16,667 nucleotides of DNA from Massilia sp. UBA2709 (GCA_002354135.1 DEKZ01000248.1:1-16667); one strand, 5' to 3'. Shown: positions 1 to 8,548, numbered from the stretch's first letter. Program-made: numbers and translations. Notes: a model not told the origin generated them from the sequence alone.

Positions 1-1362
1 AGGGGCGCCGGTCCCGGCGCTCGCGCCTTCGCCGCTGTGCTTGCGCGGACCGCGGCGCGGGGCGCGCTTCTTCTTCTCGCCGGAGGATGGCCGCGCGTTC
101 GCCTGCGTCACCAGGCGTTCGCGTTCGCCTGATTCGGCCTCGTAGAAGGCGCTCCACCATTCGCCGATCTCGGCGTCGAGTTCGCCCGAGGCGCAGCGCA
201 GCAGCAGGAAGTCGTAGCCGGCGCGGAAGCGCGGATTTTCCAGCAGTTTATAAGGCGCGCGGCCGGCGCGGCGTTCGAAGCGAGGCTGCATGGCCCAGAT
301 GTCGCGCATGTCGGTGGCGATGCGGCGCTGCAGGGCCAGGTTTTCGGTCTGGGTTTCCAGCACATCGTCGGCGGCCAGGTGCAGCGCCGGGATCGGCGAC
401 TCGCCGGCGGCGCGGTAGGCCGTCCACTTCTCCAGCACCTGGTGCCACAGGAGCGAGGCGAACAGGAAGCCCGGCGAGACACCCTTGCCGGCTTTCACGC
501 GCGCGTCGGTGGACTCGAGCGCCAGGGTCACGAACTTCATGCCGATCGGCTGCTCCAGCACGACGTCGAGCAGCGGCAGCAAACCGTGGTGCAGGCCGGC
601 CGAGCGCAGCTCCTTCAGGCAGGCCAGCGCATGGCCCGACAGCAGGAGTTTGAGCATCTCGTCGAATACGCGCGCGGCGGGCACGTTGTCGATCAGCGGC
701 GCCATCACGGGGATCGGCGCGCGCGTGGTCGGCTCGATCGTGAAGCCGAGCTTTGCGGCGAAGCGCACCACGCGCAGCATGCGTACCGGGTCTTCGCGGT
801 AGCGCGCTTCCGGCACACCGATGATGCGCAGGGTCTTGTCCCGGATGTCCTCGATGCCGCCGTGGTAGTCCAGCACGGTCTGCGTCGCAGGATCGTAGTA
901 CATCGCATTGATGGTGAAGTCGCGGCGCGCGGCGTCCTCGTGCTGGGGGCCGAAGTTGTTGTCGCGCAGGACGCGGCCATGCTCGTCCTTCGGCGCGTTG
1001 GCGCTGCCGGCGCCGCGGAAGGTCGTCACTTCCAGCAGCTCCTGGCCGAACATGACGTGCACGATCTGGAAGCGGCGGCCGATGATGAAGGCGCGGCGGA
1101 ACAGCTTTTTCACCTGTTCCGGCGTGGCGTCGGTAGCGATGTCGAAGTCTTTCGGTTTCACGCCCAGCAGCAGGTCGCGCACGGCGCCGCCGACCACGAA
1201 GGCCTTGAAGCCGGCTTCCTGCAGGGTCTGGGTCAGGCGAATCGCGTTCGGCGAGACCAGTTTCGGGTCGATGCCGTGCTGGTCGAAGCCGAGGATGACC
1301 GGTTCGGTGGGATTGCGCCCGTCTTTCACGCCAAGGATTTTACGGATGAATTTTTTAATCAT
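1..1362 (-). CDS. pcnB: Poly(A) polymerase PcnB, C-terminus cut by window edge
   Basis: PcnB adds 3' poly(A) tails to RNA and so promotes RNA decay by the degradosome; it is a class II nucleotidyltransferase related to CCA-adding enzymes. I read 454 codons without a stop from the ATG at 1362 down to base 1. Residues 58-67 read GGAVRDLLLG, the nucleotide-binding motif, and KDFD at 71-74 gives the two catalytic aspartates (D72, D74). RNA-binding helices follow, and the last ~30 residues are rich in Lys and Arg, as in other PcnB tails. E. coli PcnB is about 465 residues, so little is probably missing. The start overlaps the end of the upstream HAD gene by 8 bp (ATGATTAA), so translation is probably coupled. 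The family call is confident; only the exact C-terminus is unknown. Confidence 0.95.
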   Translation of the reverse strand, partial: MIKKFIRKILGVKDGRNPTEPVILGFDQHGIDPKLVSPNAIRLTQTLQEAGFKAFVVGGAVRDLLLGVKPKDFDIATDATPEQVKKLFRRAFIIGRRFQIVHVMFGQELLEVTTFRGAGSANAPKDEHGRVLRDNNFGPQHEDAARRDFTINAMYYDPATQTVLDYHGGIEDIRDKTLRIIGVPEARYREDPVRMLRVVRFAAKLGFTIEPTTRAPIPVMAPLIDNVPAARVFDEMLKLLLSGHALACLKELRSAGLHHGLLPLLDVVLEQPIGMKFVTLALESTDARVKAGKGVSPGFLFASLLWHQVLEKWTAYRAAGESPIPALHLAADDVLETQTENLALQRRIATDMRDIWAMQPRFERRAGRAPYKLLENPRFRAGYDFLLLRCASGELDAEIGEWWSAFYEAESGERERLVTQANARPSSGEKKKRAPRRGPRKHSGEGASAGTGAP

Positions 1363-2029
1363 TGAAGAGATGAAGTTGAGGCCAGCCGTTGGCGTGTGCG
1401 TGTTGGGCGAGCGCGCTGCTCGGGTTGGTCGCGACCGGATGCGAGACGACCGACAGCAGGGGCAGGTCGTTGTGCGAGTCGCTGTAGAAATGGCTGCGCT
1501 CGAAGGATGCGAACGGACGGCCCAGGCCTTCCAGCCAGGCGTGCATGTGCGTCACCTTGCCCGGCCCGGAAGTCGGCGTCCCGGCCAGTTTCCCGGTCAG
1601 GTTGCCGGCTGCGTCGTATTCCGGCATGGCGGCGATGTGGTGCTCGACGCCGAAGGCTTGCGCGATCGGGGCGGTGATGTAGTGGTTGGTAGCGGTGATG
1701 ATCGCCACCAGGTCGCCCGCGTCCAGGTGGCGCTGCACCAGCGCGCGTGCCGCGGGGCGGATCGCCGGCTCGATCACTTCGGCCATGTACTGGGCGTACA
1801 TGGCTTCGAGTTCGTGGCGGGGGAAGCGCGCCAGCGTGCCGAGGGCAAATTCGAGGTACTCGACCGGGTCGAGCACGCCCGCCTGGTACTGGGCAAAAAA
1901 GTCGTCGTTGCGGCGTTTGTATTCGTCGGCGTCGACGGCCTTGATTCGCACCAGGAACTGGCCCCACTCGTAATCCGAGTCGATCGGCAGCAGGGTGTGG
2001 TCGAGGTCAAACAACGCAAGGTTTTTCAT
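1355..2029 (-). CDS. HAD-IB (SerB/CicA-like) phosphatase
   Basis: This 224-residue protein is a HAD-superfamily hydrolase of the phosphoserine-phosphatase-like subfamily IB. Motif I is FDLDHTLLP with nucleophile D8 and general acid D10. Motif II is the ITAT segment near 111-114, a likely motif III lysine is K158, and motif IV is SDSHNDLP at 183-190 with metal ligands D184 and D188. The segment between motifs I and II is mostly helical and would be the cap domain. No signal peptide is visible, so it should be cytoplasmic. Its ATG overlaps the hda stop by 4 bp (ATGA) and its end overlaps the pcnB start by 8 bp, so it sits in the middle of a coupled three-gene operon. The catalytic class is clear; the natural substrate cannot be read from the sequence, and phosphoserine is only one possibility. 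Confidence 0.9.
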   Translation of the reverse strand: MKNLALFDLDHTLLPIDSDYEWGQFLVRIKAVDADEYKRRNDDFFAQYQAGVLDPVEYLEFALGTLARFPRHELEAMYAQYMAEVIEPAIRPAARALVQRHLDAGDLVAIITATNHYITAPIAQAFGVEHHIAAMPEYDAAGNLTGKLAGTPTSGPGKVTHMHAWLEGLGRPFASFERSHFYSDSHNDLPLLSVVSHPVATNPSSALAQHAHANGWPQLHLFND

Positions 2030-2709
2030 TCTTTGGATTCCGACTGCGGATTTCCCTGAAGCAGTAGGTCGCGCAGCAGCGGCAGCGTGACGGGGCGCTG
2101 GGTCTCGAGCGAATACTGGTCGAGGGCGTCCAGCATCGTCGACAGGGAGCGCATGTCGCGCTTGAAATGGGACAGCAAATAGGGTAACACGCTGGCCGAC
2201 AGCGTCAAACCGCGCGCTTCGGCAGCCTGGGTGAGCGCGGCGATCTTCTGGTCGTCGGACAGGCCGTGGATCAGGTAGATCAGGCCCCAGCCCATGCGCG
2301 TGCGCAGGTCTTCGCGCACCGGCAGCACGGCCGGCGGCACCGGACCGGTCGAGACCATGTAGGCGCCGTGCTCGCGGATCTGATTAAACAAGGCGAACGC
2401 GTCGATCTGGGCCTGGGGCGACAGGCGGTCGCAGTCGTCCAGCAGGTAGAGCGTGATCTCGGGCGTAAACACGAACGCTTCGCTGGGGGCGTCGGCGGCG
2501 ATGTAGCGCGAGGCGGGCGTGGCCGCAAGGCCCTGCAGCAGGTGGGTCTTGCCGGCGCCGGTGTCGCCCCACAGGTAGGCAAAATGCTCGCGCGAAGCGC
2601 GCTGCGCGAACTGGTGCATCAGGTGCGCCAGCTCGGCATTCTCCCCGACCTGGAAGGTATCGAGGCTCTGCGCCGGATCGGCGCCTAAATCGAGCACCAG
2701 CTGTTTCAT
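2026..2709 (-). CDS. hda: DnaA regulatory inactivator Hda (DnaA-like AAA+ ATPase)
   Basis: Hda binds the DNA-loaded sliding clamp and stimulates hydrolysis of ATP on DnaA, which prevents re-initiation of replication. The 227-residue product starts MKQLVLDLG, where QLVLDL resembles the N-terminal clamp-binding motif of Hda. Walker A is GDTGAGKTH at 48-56, Walker B is LYLLDD ending at D91-D92, and RTRMGWG near 136-142 matches the box VII arginine-finger region. The protein lacks the DnaA N-terminal and DNA-binding domains, which separates it from DnaA itself. It is first in the operon with the HAD phosphatase and pcnB. A perfect TATAAT lies about 40 bp upstream on this strand. The ribosome-binding site is weak. 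An Hda/DnaA-like ATPase is certain; the exact regulatory role is inferred from the family. Confidence 0.93.
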   Translation of the reverse strand: MKQLVLDLGADPAQSLDTFQVGENAELAHLMHQFAQRASREHFAYLWGDTGAGKTHLLQGLAATPASRYIAADAPSEAFVFTPEITLYLLDDCDRLSPQAQIDAFALFNQIREHGAYMVSTGPVPPAVLPVREDLRTRMGWGLIYLIHGLSDDQKIAALTQAAEARGLTLSASVLPYLLSHFKRDMRSLSTMLDALDQYSLETQRPVTLPLLRDLLLQGNPQSESKE

Positions 2710-2748
2710 GGCGTTCGTCTCATACTGGAATAGTCATACGCATCCGCC

Positions 2749-2754
2749 ATTATA
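2749..2754 (-). promoter_or_regulatory. Putative -10 box of the hda operon
   Basis: The minus strand reads TATAAT, a perfect sigma-70 -10 hexamer, 40 bp before the hda ATG. I see no good -35 box at 16-18 bp; TTGTCA lies only 13 bp upstream. It is the best promoter candidate for hda-HAD-pcnB. Confidence 0.5.
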
Positions 2755-2816
2755 AAAGCTGGGGCGCTGACAATGGAATTCTGGCAACCCGTGCGCTTGG
2801 ACGCGCCGCGGGTTTC

Positions 2817-2843
2817 GTAGGGTGGGCTCTTGAGCCCACGCGG
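2817..2843. repeat. GTAGGGTGGGC-type palindromic repeat, short form
   Basis: The unit begins GTAGGGTGGGC and contains a perfect hairpin: GTGGGCTC, a TT turn, then GAGCCCAC (2822-2839). The first 11 bases are identical to both arms of the larger inverted repeat at 4168-4244, so this is a dispersed repeat family rather than a one-off hairpin. It lies between two promoters, not at the end of a gene. Confidence 0.75.
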
Positions 2844-2878
2844 ACTCACAGCATGCATCGACGCGGCCCGAGATAGGA

Positions 2879-2929
2879 AGATTGCCGTCGCATTGTCCCG
2901 CCGGAGCACCGATGTAACCTCGGCAATCT
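2879..2929. repeat. 9-bp inverted repeat with 33-nt loop upstream of purM
   Basis: AGATTGCCG (2879-2887) is matched exactly by CGGCAATCT (2921-2929). It has no T-tract and no gene reads into it, so it is not a terminator. It could be an operator, a stem in a leader RNA, or the ends of a decayed small element. No function can be assigned. Confidence 0.45.
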
Positions 2930-3002
2930 GTTCTCCAGTTGGCGGAAAGAATGGCATGTTTTTGTTGTTATCTCGGTTTAGCGGGTTGGGGCCGGGCCGT
3001 TT

Positions 3003-3011
3003 TGCTAGAAT
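3003..3011 (+). promoter_or_regulatory. Putative extended -10 promoter of purM
   Basis: TGCTAGAAT contains an extended -10 TG followed by TAGAAT at 3006-3011, one mismatch from TATAAT. The -35 is poor, as is common with extended -10 promoters. Transcription would start near 3018, leaving a 5' leader of about 55 nt before the purM ATG. Confidence 0.5.
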
Positions 3012-3071
3012 AGCGAATTGACCAGAAACAGGTCTACGCCTTCTATTTTACCGCCTCCGCTGCTAAATACC

Positions 3072-4115
<1,044 letters not shown>

Positions 4116-4133
4116 GCCGGTCTGGTGCAAAGC

Positions 4134-4160
4134 AAAAGGCGCTCCGAGGAGCGCCTTTTT
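4134..4160 (+). terminator. Intrinsic terminator of purM
   Basis: GGCGCTC (4138-4144), a CGAG tetraloop and GAGCGCC (4149-4155) form a perfect stem. It is preceded by AAAA and followed by TTTTT. The stem starts 22 bp after the purM stop. The A-tract on the other side means it could also act weakly on minus-strand transcripts arriving from the peptidase gene. Confidence 0.9.
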
Positions 4161-4167
4161 GTTATCC

Positions 4168-4244
4168 GTAGGGTGGGCGCTCCCGTGCCCACCGTAATGT
4201 AAGCGTTACGCAAAGGTATGGTGGGCACGGGGCGCCCACCCTAC
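4168..4244. repeat. Large inverted repeat of the GTAGGGTGGGC family
   Basis: The left arm (4168-4193) and right arm (4220-4244) are inverted copies about 25 bp long that differ by one small indel. They are separated by a 26-bp AT-richer spacer (4194-4219). Both outer ends carry GTAGGGTGGGC, also seen at 2817. It lies between the convergent purM and peptidase genes, and its right arm runs into the end of the peptidase gene, supplying the TAG stop. It looks like a REP/BIME-like or miniature element; I see no transposase nearby. Confidence 0.8.
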
Positions 4245-6271
4245 TTGGCCCCGCTGCCGATGTGCTTGTCGAGGAATTTCTCGACCCGGCTCCAGAAGTC
4301 GACCCGGTTCGCCGGCAGGCGCCAGCCGTGGCCTTCGTCCTGGTACTCGATCCACTCGACCTGCTGGTTGGTCGGCTTGATTGCGTCCATGAACTTGCGC
4401 CCGTGGTACATCGGCACCCGGCGATCGACGCCGCCGTAGGCCAGCATCAGCGGCGCCTTGATGCGCGCCGCCTGCACGATCGGCGAGGTTGACTTCAGTT
4501 GCTCGGCATCCTTGACCTGGTCGCCGATCATGTCGGGCATGCCGTACTGCTTCCACTGTTCGGTCATGTCCGACGTGAAGCTCCAGTGGCCGTCGTAGAG
4601 CAGGTTGATGTCGGTGACGCCGACCCAGCTGATGCCGCACTTGTACAGGTCCGGGTCGTTGACCAGGCCCATCAGCGTGGCGTAACCGCCATAGCTGGCG
4701 CCGGCGATGCAGATGCGCTTCGGATCGGCGTAGCCCTGGGCGACGGCCCAGCGCGCGCCGTCGGCGATGTCGTTCTGCATGGCCAGGCCCCATTGCTTCC
4801 AGCCCGCACGGAAGTGCTTGCTGCCGTAACCGGTGCTGCCGCGGAAGTCCGGTTCGAGCACGGCATAGCCGCGCGAGGCGAGGAACTGGGTTTCGGGATT
4901 CCAGCCCCAGCTATTGCCGCGCACATAAGGGCCGCCGTGCACCAGCACCACCATCGGCGCGTTCTTCGCGCCGCCGGCCGGCAGGGTCAGCAGGGCAGGA
5001 ATTTCCATGCCGTCGCGCGCCTTGTAGCGCACCGGGTCCTGGCGCCCCATGCGCGCGGGATCGATGCCGGGGTAGGTGTCGCCGACCGGATTGATGGCGC
5101 CGGTCTTGATGTTGTACAGGGTGTAGCGCAACGGCCTGGTGTCCGAATACGATTTCACCAGGACCCATTCGTTGTGATTCCCCGACGGGAAGGACATCAG
5201 GTTGACGGTGCCGGGCAGGGCTGTGTCGAGCTTCTTCTGGACTTCCTGCATGGCCTGGTCGAACCAGACGATCGTTTCGGCATCGGTTTGCAGCTGGATG
5301 CCCAGCAGCTTGTCGCCGCTGCGCACCAGGTCGCCCGAGAAATCGTAGCCAGGCGTGACCACCAGCGGCTCGGCACTGAGCTGGCCGGTCGCCAGGTCGA
5401 CGGTGTACACGCTCTGGGTGTCCTGGCCGTTATTGGCGATCGCGTACAGGGTGCCGTCGCTGCCGAAGCCCAGCGGCGTGAAGGCACCCTTGCCGCCCTT
5501 GTAGGCATCGAAGGTCGACAGCGCGCGCCACTGGTTACTCTTGCCGGGGTCGCGGTAGTAGATGGTGACCTGGCCCTTCTCGGATGCGGTGGCCAGGCGC
5601 GGCTCGCCCTTGTGGTCGAGCATCCAGCTGCTTACCGCGGCGGGACGCTGCACGACCTGGGAGGCGCCGGTCAGGGTGTTCAGGCGCAGCAGGTTCACGT
5701 GGCGCAGCTCGCCGTTGCCGCGGTCGACATCGTACTCACGGCTCTCGACATAGATGGTGTCGGAGTCCTGGGCGCCGCGCTGGTCGAGCATGTAGGTATG
5801 CCATGGCAGCATTCGGCTGGCGATGTGCGAGCCGGTCGTTTCCTCGGCCTCGCCGCGACGGCTGGCCAGTTGGCGCAGCTTGCCGCCGTCGCGGTCGACG
5901 GCATACAGGCCGGCCGCCAGGTACTGCCCGCCCGGGCCAATCTGCTTGTCGGTCACGTCGAAGACCAGGCGGTTGTCGTTGACCCAGTCGAAATCGAGGA
6001 TGTCGACATTGTTGTAGCCGGCAACCAGCTTGGCGCTATGCTCTTTCAGGTCGATCACGACCAGGAAATCGCGGCGGCCAGTCGCGCCCGAGATTGCCGC
6101 CAGGTAGCGCGCGTTCGGCGAGAGCTTGGCGTCGGCCAGCACCGGGTTGATGAAGAAGCGCTCGATCGGCGGCAGGGCAGCGGGTTCGGACGCGGCGTGC
6201 AGGGGCGCACTGGCGCACAGGGCCAGCGCCAGCGCGGCACCGAGCCGGAGGAGGAGGGGGCGTGGAAGCAT
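4241..6271 (-). CDS. Secreted S9-family (prolyl oligopeptidase-type) peptidase, intact copy
   Basis: A 676-residue alpha/beta-hydrolase serine peptidase, probably an exported oligopeptidase or dipeptidyl/acylaminoacyl peptidase. Residues 1-26 form a signal peptide with an AHA cleavage site. Residues ~40-400 form a beta-propeller-like domain with WD-type repeats such as LSPNARYLA and GFGSDGTLYA. The catalytic domain follows: oxyanion loop VHGGP at 445-449, nucleophile S526 in GASYGGY, acid D616 in GGVDRRVP and base H648 in DEGHGW. All three catalytic residues are present. The ribosome-binding site is only moderate (ACGGGAAAAC). It is the second of two tandem paralogues; by hand I count 51 identities in a 73-residue N-terminal stretch. 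The TAG stop lies in a palindromic repeat arm, so the last residues (GAK) differ from the paralogue (VKAD). The exact peptide specificity is unknown. Confidence 0.93.
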   Translation of the reverse strand: MLPRPLLLRLGAALALALCASAPLHAASEPAALPPIERFFINPVLADAKLSPNARYLAAISGATGRRDFLVVIDLKEHSAKLVAGYNNVDILDFDWVNDNRLVFDVTDKQIGPGGQYLAAGLYAVDRDGGKLRQLASRRGEAEETTGSHIASRMLPWHTYMLDQRGAQDSDTIYVESREYDVDRGNGELRHVNLLRLNTLTGASQVVQRPAAVSSWMLDHKGEPRLATASEKGQVTIYYRDPGKSNQWRALSTFDAYKGGKGAFTPLGFGSDGTLYAIANNGQDTQSVYTVDLATGQLSAEPLVVTPGYDFSGDLVRSGDKLLGIQLQTDAETIVWFDQAMQEVQKKLDTALPGTVNLMSFPSGNHNEWVLVKSYSDTRPLRYTLYNIKTGAINPVGDTYPGIDPARMGRQDPVRYKARDGMEIPALLTLPAGGAKNAPMVVLVHGGPYVRGNSWGWNPETQFLASRGYAVLEPDFRGSTGYGSKHFRAGWKQWGLAMQNDIADGARWAVAQGYADPKRICIAGASYGGYATLMGLVNDPDLYKCGISWVGVTDINLLYDGHWSFTSDMTEQWKQYGMPDMIGDQVKDAEQLKSTSPIVQAARIKAPLMLAYGGVDRRVPMYHGRKFMDAIKPTNQQVEWIEYQDEGHGWRLPANRVDFWSRVEKFLDKHIGSGAK

Positions 6272-6353
6272 GTTTTCCCGTTCAGGTCGTTATGGTCGTC
6301 CGCGTCTTGCTGCGAACTCTTTTGCCCGAAAGAATATCAGCTGCATGTTGGGA

Positions 6354-6372
6354 AAAGCTCTCCGATTCTCAC
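6354..6372. repeat. Conserved 19-bp block upstream of peptidase 1
   Basis: The plus strand reads AAAGCTCTCCRATTCTCAC with R = G here, and the same block recurs upstream of the paralogous peptidase at 8620-8638 with R = A. It is the best-preserved part of the two otherwise diverged 5' regions. That may reflect either duplication history or a retained promoter or operator element. Confidence 0.55.
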
Positions 6373-6418
6373 CCCGTCCTCGGCCGCTTTGCGCTGCCGC
6401 AAAAAGAGGCTAGCGCCC

Positions 6419-6500
6419 GTCTTCCCGGTGCAGCACCTTCGGCACCCTGGCCCCGCGCAGGCGGAAGGCATCGGGCATGCCCGAGCCCAGCAGCGGGCGC
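6419..6500 (-). pseudogene. Duplicated 3' fragment of pfp
   Basis: These 82 bp match the last 27 codons of pfp (8682-8763) with only three mismatches. Read on the minus strand the copy encodes the same residues, from RPLLGSGMPD to LHRED. All three differences are synonymous (CCG/CCC, GGC/GGT, GAT/GAC). The pfp stop codon is not kept: the frame runs on through Gly-Arg to a TAG. There is no start codon or upstream part, so it is a remnant. It lies between the stop of the interrupted peptidase and the start of the intact one, just where a pfp tail would be carried along if the unit [pfp tail + peptidase] had been tandemly duplicated. Confidence 0.9.
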
Positions 6501-6529
6501 CTTGTCCCTTTCCGCTAGCGCTTTACGGC

Positions 6530-8548
6530 TCAGTCCGCCTTGACTCTACTGCCGATGTGCTTATTGAGAAACTGCTCGACACGGCTCCAGAAGGCGATCC
6601 GGTTCGACGGCAGGCGCCAACCATGGCCCTCGTCCGGATAGGCAATCCATTCGACCTGTTTGTTGTGAGGCTTGATGGCGCTGAGGAACTGTCGGCCGTG
6701 GTAGATCGGCACGCGCGGATCCAGATTGCCATAGGCGAGCAGCAGGGGCGCCTTGATACGCGCCGCCTGCTTGATCGGCGAAGTGGCGTTCAGCTGGGCG
6801 GCATCCTTGACCTGGTCGCCAATTAATTCTGGCATGCCATACTGCTTCCATTCTTCCGGCAGGTCGGATCTCATGCTCCAATGGCCGTCGTACATCAGGT
6901 TGATGTCGGTCACGCCAACCCAGCTGATGCCGCACTTGTACAGGTCCGGATCGTTGACCAGGCCCATCAGCGTCGCTTAGCCGCCATAGCTGGCGCCGGC
7001 AATGCAGATCCGGTTCGGATCGGCATAACCTTTGGCAACGGCCCAGCGCGCGCCGTCAGCGATATCGTCCTGCATCGCCAAGCCCCACTGTTTGAAGCCG
7101 GCACGGAAATGCTCGTTTCCATAGCCGGTGCTGCCGCGGAATTCCGGTTCGAGCACGGCGTAGCCGCGAGAGGCCAGGAATTGGGTCGCCGGGTTCCAGC
7201 CCCACTGCGTGCCGCGCACAAAGGGGCCGCCATGCACCAGCATGACCAGCGGCGCCTTGTTGGTTCCGCCGGGTGGTAAGGTCAGCAGTGCCGGAATATC
7301 GCGGCCGTCGCGAGCCTTGTAGCGCACCACGTCCTGGCGGCCCATGCGTGCCGGATCAATGTTCGGGTAGGCGTCGCCGACTTTCTCGATTTCGCCAGTC
7401 CTGAGGTTAAAAAGATGAAAGGTGGATGGCTTGCGGTCCGAATACGCTCGCACGAGCGCCCAGTCCGAGAGGGTTTGCGACGGAAAGGACATCAGGTTGA
7501 CCGTGCCAGGAAGGGCAGCGTCGAGTTTCTTCTGCGCGGCTTGCATGGCCGGGTCGAACCATATGATGGCTTCGCCGTCGGTACGCAACTGTACGCCCAG
7601 GATCCTGCCGCCGCCGCGTACCAGCTCGCCGTTGAAGTCGTAGCCTGGCGTGACGATTACCGGGTCCGGCTGTAACACGCCAGTGGCGAGGTCGACCGTA
7701 TAGACGGCGCTGGTGTCCCTGCCGGCATGCGCCGTCACGTACAGGGTGCCGTCGTTGCCGAAGCCAAGCGGCCAATAGCCGCCGACGCTGTCCTGATACG
7801 TCGGCAGCCTGGCCAGCACCCGCCAGGCAGATGTGGCCGGGTCGCGGTAGTGCAGGGTTGTCACGCCTTTGTCCGCGAACGCGGCCAGGCGGGGTTCGCC
7901 CTTGTGGTCGAGCCACCAGCGGTCCACCAGGCCGGGCCGCGGCACCGCGCCCAGGGAAGCGCCGGTCAGCGTGTCGATCTTCAACAGACCCCGGCTGGTC
8001 CTGCCGGTGACCTTGTCTTCCCAGCTGCGCAGGACGTACAGGGCAGGTGAATCCAGGGTTCCCGGCTGCGCAATCATGGATGTACGCCAGGACAACATAT
8101 TCCGGTTGTACGGCGCATTGTCGCGGTTGAACTCGCCGCTGCGGTCGGCAAGCTGGATCAGGTTGCTGCCGTCACGGTCGACCGCGTACAGGCCCGTACC
8201 CCGATACCGATCATCCAGCTCCTGCTTGTCGCCGACGTTGAAGACGAGGCGGTTCTCGTTGACCCACTCGAAGGTCTCGATATCGACGTCCTCGTAGCCG
8301 GCGACGAGTTTGGCGGATTTGTTCTGAAGATCGATGACGGCGAGGTAATCACGCCGCCCGGGAGCGCCGGAGATGGCCGCGAGGTAGCGTCCGCCTGGCG
8401 ACAGTGCGGCTTCGGACAGCCTGGGATTCATGAAGAAGTGTTCGGCCGGCGGCCGGGCGCCGTCAGGGGCGGCATGCAGCACCGGCGCCGTGCAGAGAAG
8501 CAGCGTCAGCATGGCGCCATTTCGTAGAGCAAAAACACGTCGCAACAT
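6530..8548 (-). pseudogene. Secreted S9-family peptidase, second copy, interrupted by a nonsense codon
   Basis: The frame from ATG 8548 to TGA 6530 has 673 codons, matching the 676-residue paralogue, but it contains one TAA at 6977-6979. The first 523 residues keep a signal peptide (cleavage after VLHA), the propeller domain, VHGGP and the nucleophile motif GASYGG, ending there. The tyrosine codon that should follow has become TAA by a single substitution. The remaining 148 codons stay in frame and intact, including GNLDPRVP with the catalytic Asp and DEGHGW with the catalytic His. The truncated product would have the serine (S520) but neither Asp nor His, so it should be inactive. An ATG at 6967 could only restart a 145-residue fragment without the serine. 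The undamaged downstream part suggests a recent mutation, or a sequencing error. Confidence 0.85.

Larger units (their letters stand above)
2710..3071. other. Divergent hda / purM intergenic region
   Basis: These 362 bp separate the minus-strand hda operon from plus-strand purM. They hold a TATAAT for hda near the left end, a GTAGGGTGGGC-type hairpin (2817-2843), a 9-bp inverted repeat with a 33-nt loop (2879-2887 and 2921-2929), and an extended -10 for purM near 3006. The only open frame across it, 83 codons on the minus strand, has low-complexity composition and no family features, so I do not call a gene. Confidence 0.7.
6272..6529. other. Spacer between the two peptidase genes
   Basis: This 258-bp stretch contains the pfp tail copy (6419-6500) and the conserved block at 6354-6372. 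The rest shows scattered similarity to the pfp-peptidase 2 spacer (8549-8678), for example GCGCTGCCGCA in both. It should hold the promoter and leader of peptidase 1, but I see no convincing -35/-10 pair and no terminator for peptidase 2. Confidence 0.6.

Noticed and set aside
379..1365. A 328-codon plus-strand frame opposite pcnB
   Set aside because: The minus strand has a clear PcnB with catalytic motifs over the whole stretch; the plus frame is its shadow.
2706..2957. An 83-codon minus-strand frame in the hda-purM spacer
   Set aside because: It runs through a repeat hairpin and the hda promoter, has no family features and no good ribosome-binding site.
3018..3071. TTG start giving purM 18 extra residues
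   Set aside because: It would lie at the predicted transcription start, and the extra residues are not found in the family; ATG 3072 fits the known N-terminus.
4168..4244. CRISPR array or IS end
   Set aside because: There are only two inverted arms and one spacer, no direct-repeat series, no transposase and no target duplication visible.
4499..6826. A 775-codon open frame on the plus strand opposite the peptidases
   Set aside because: Its composition (Val, Ala, Asp, Gln, His rich, no motif) is typical of antisense translation of a GC-rich gene, and it crosses the end of one gene into the next.
6977..6979. Stop-codon recoding (selenocysteine, pyrrolysine or programmed readthrough) in the second peptidase
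   Set aside because: The codon is TAA, not TGA or TAG; the paralogue has Tyr here; and no recoding structure is evident. A point mutation or sequencing error is simpler.
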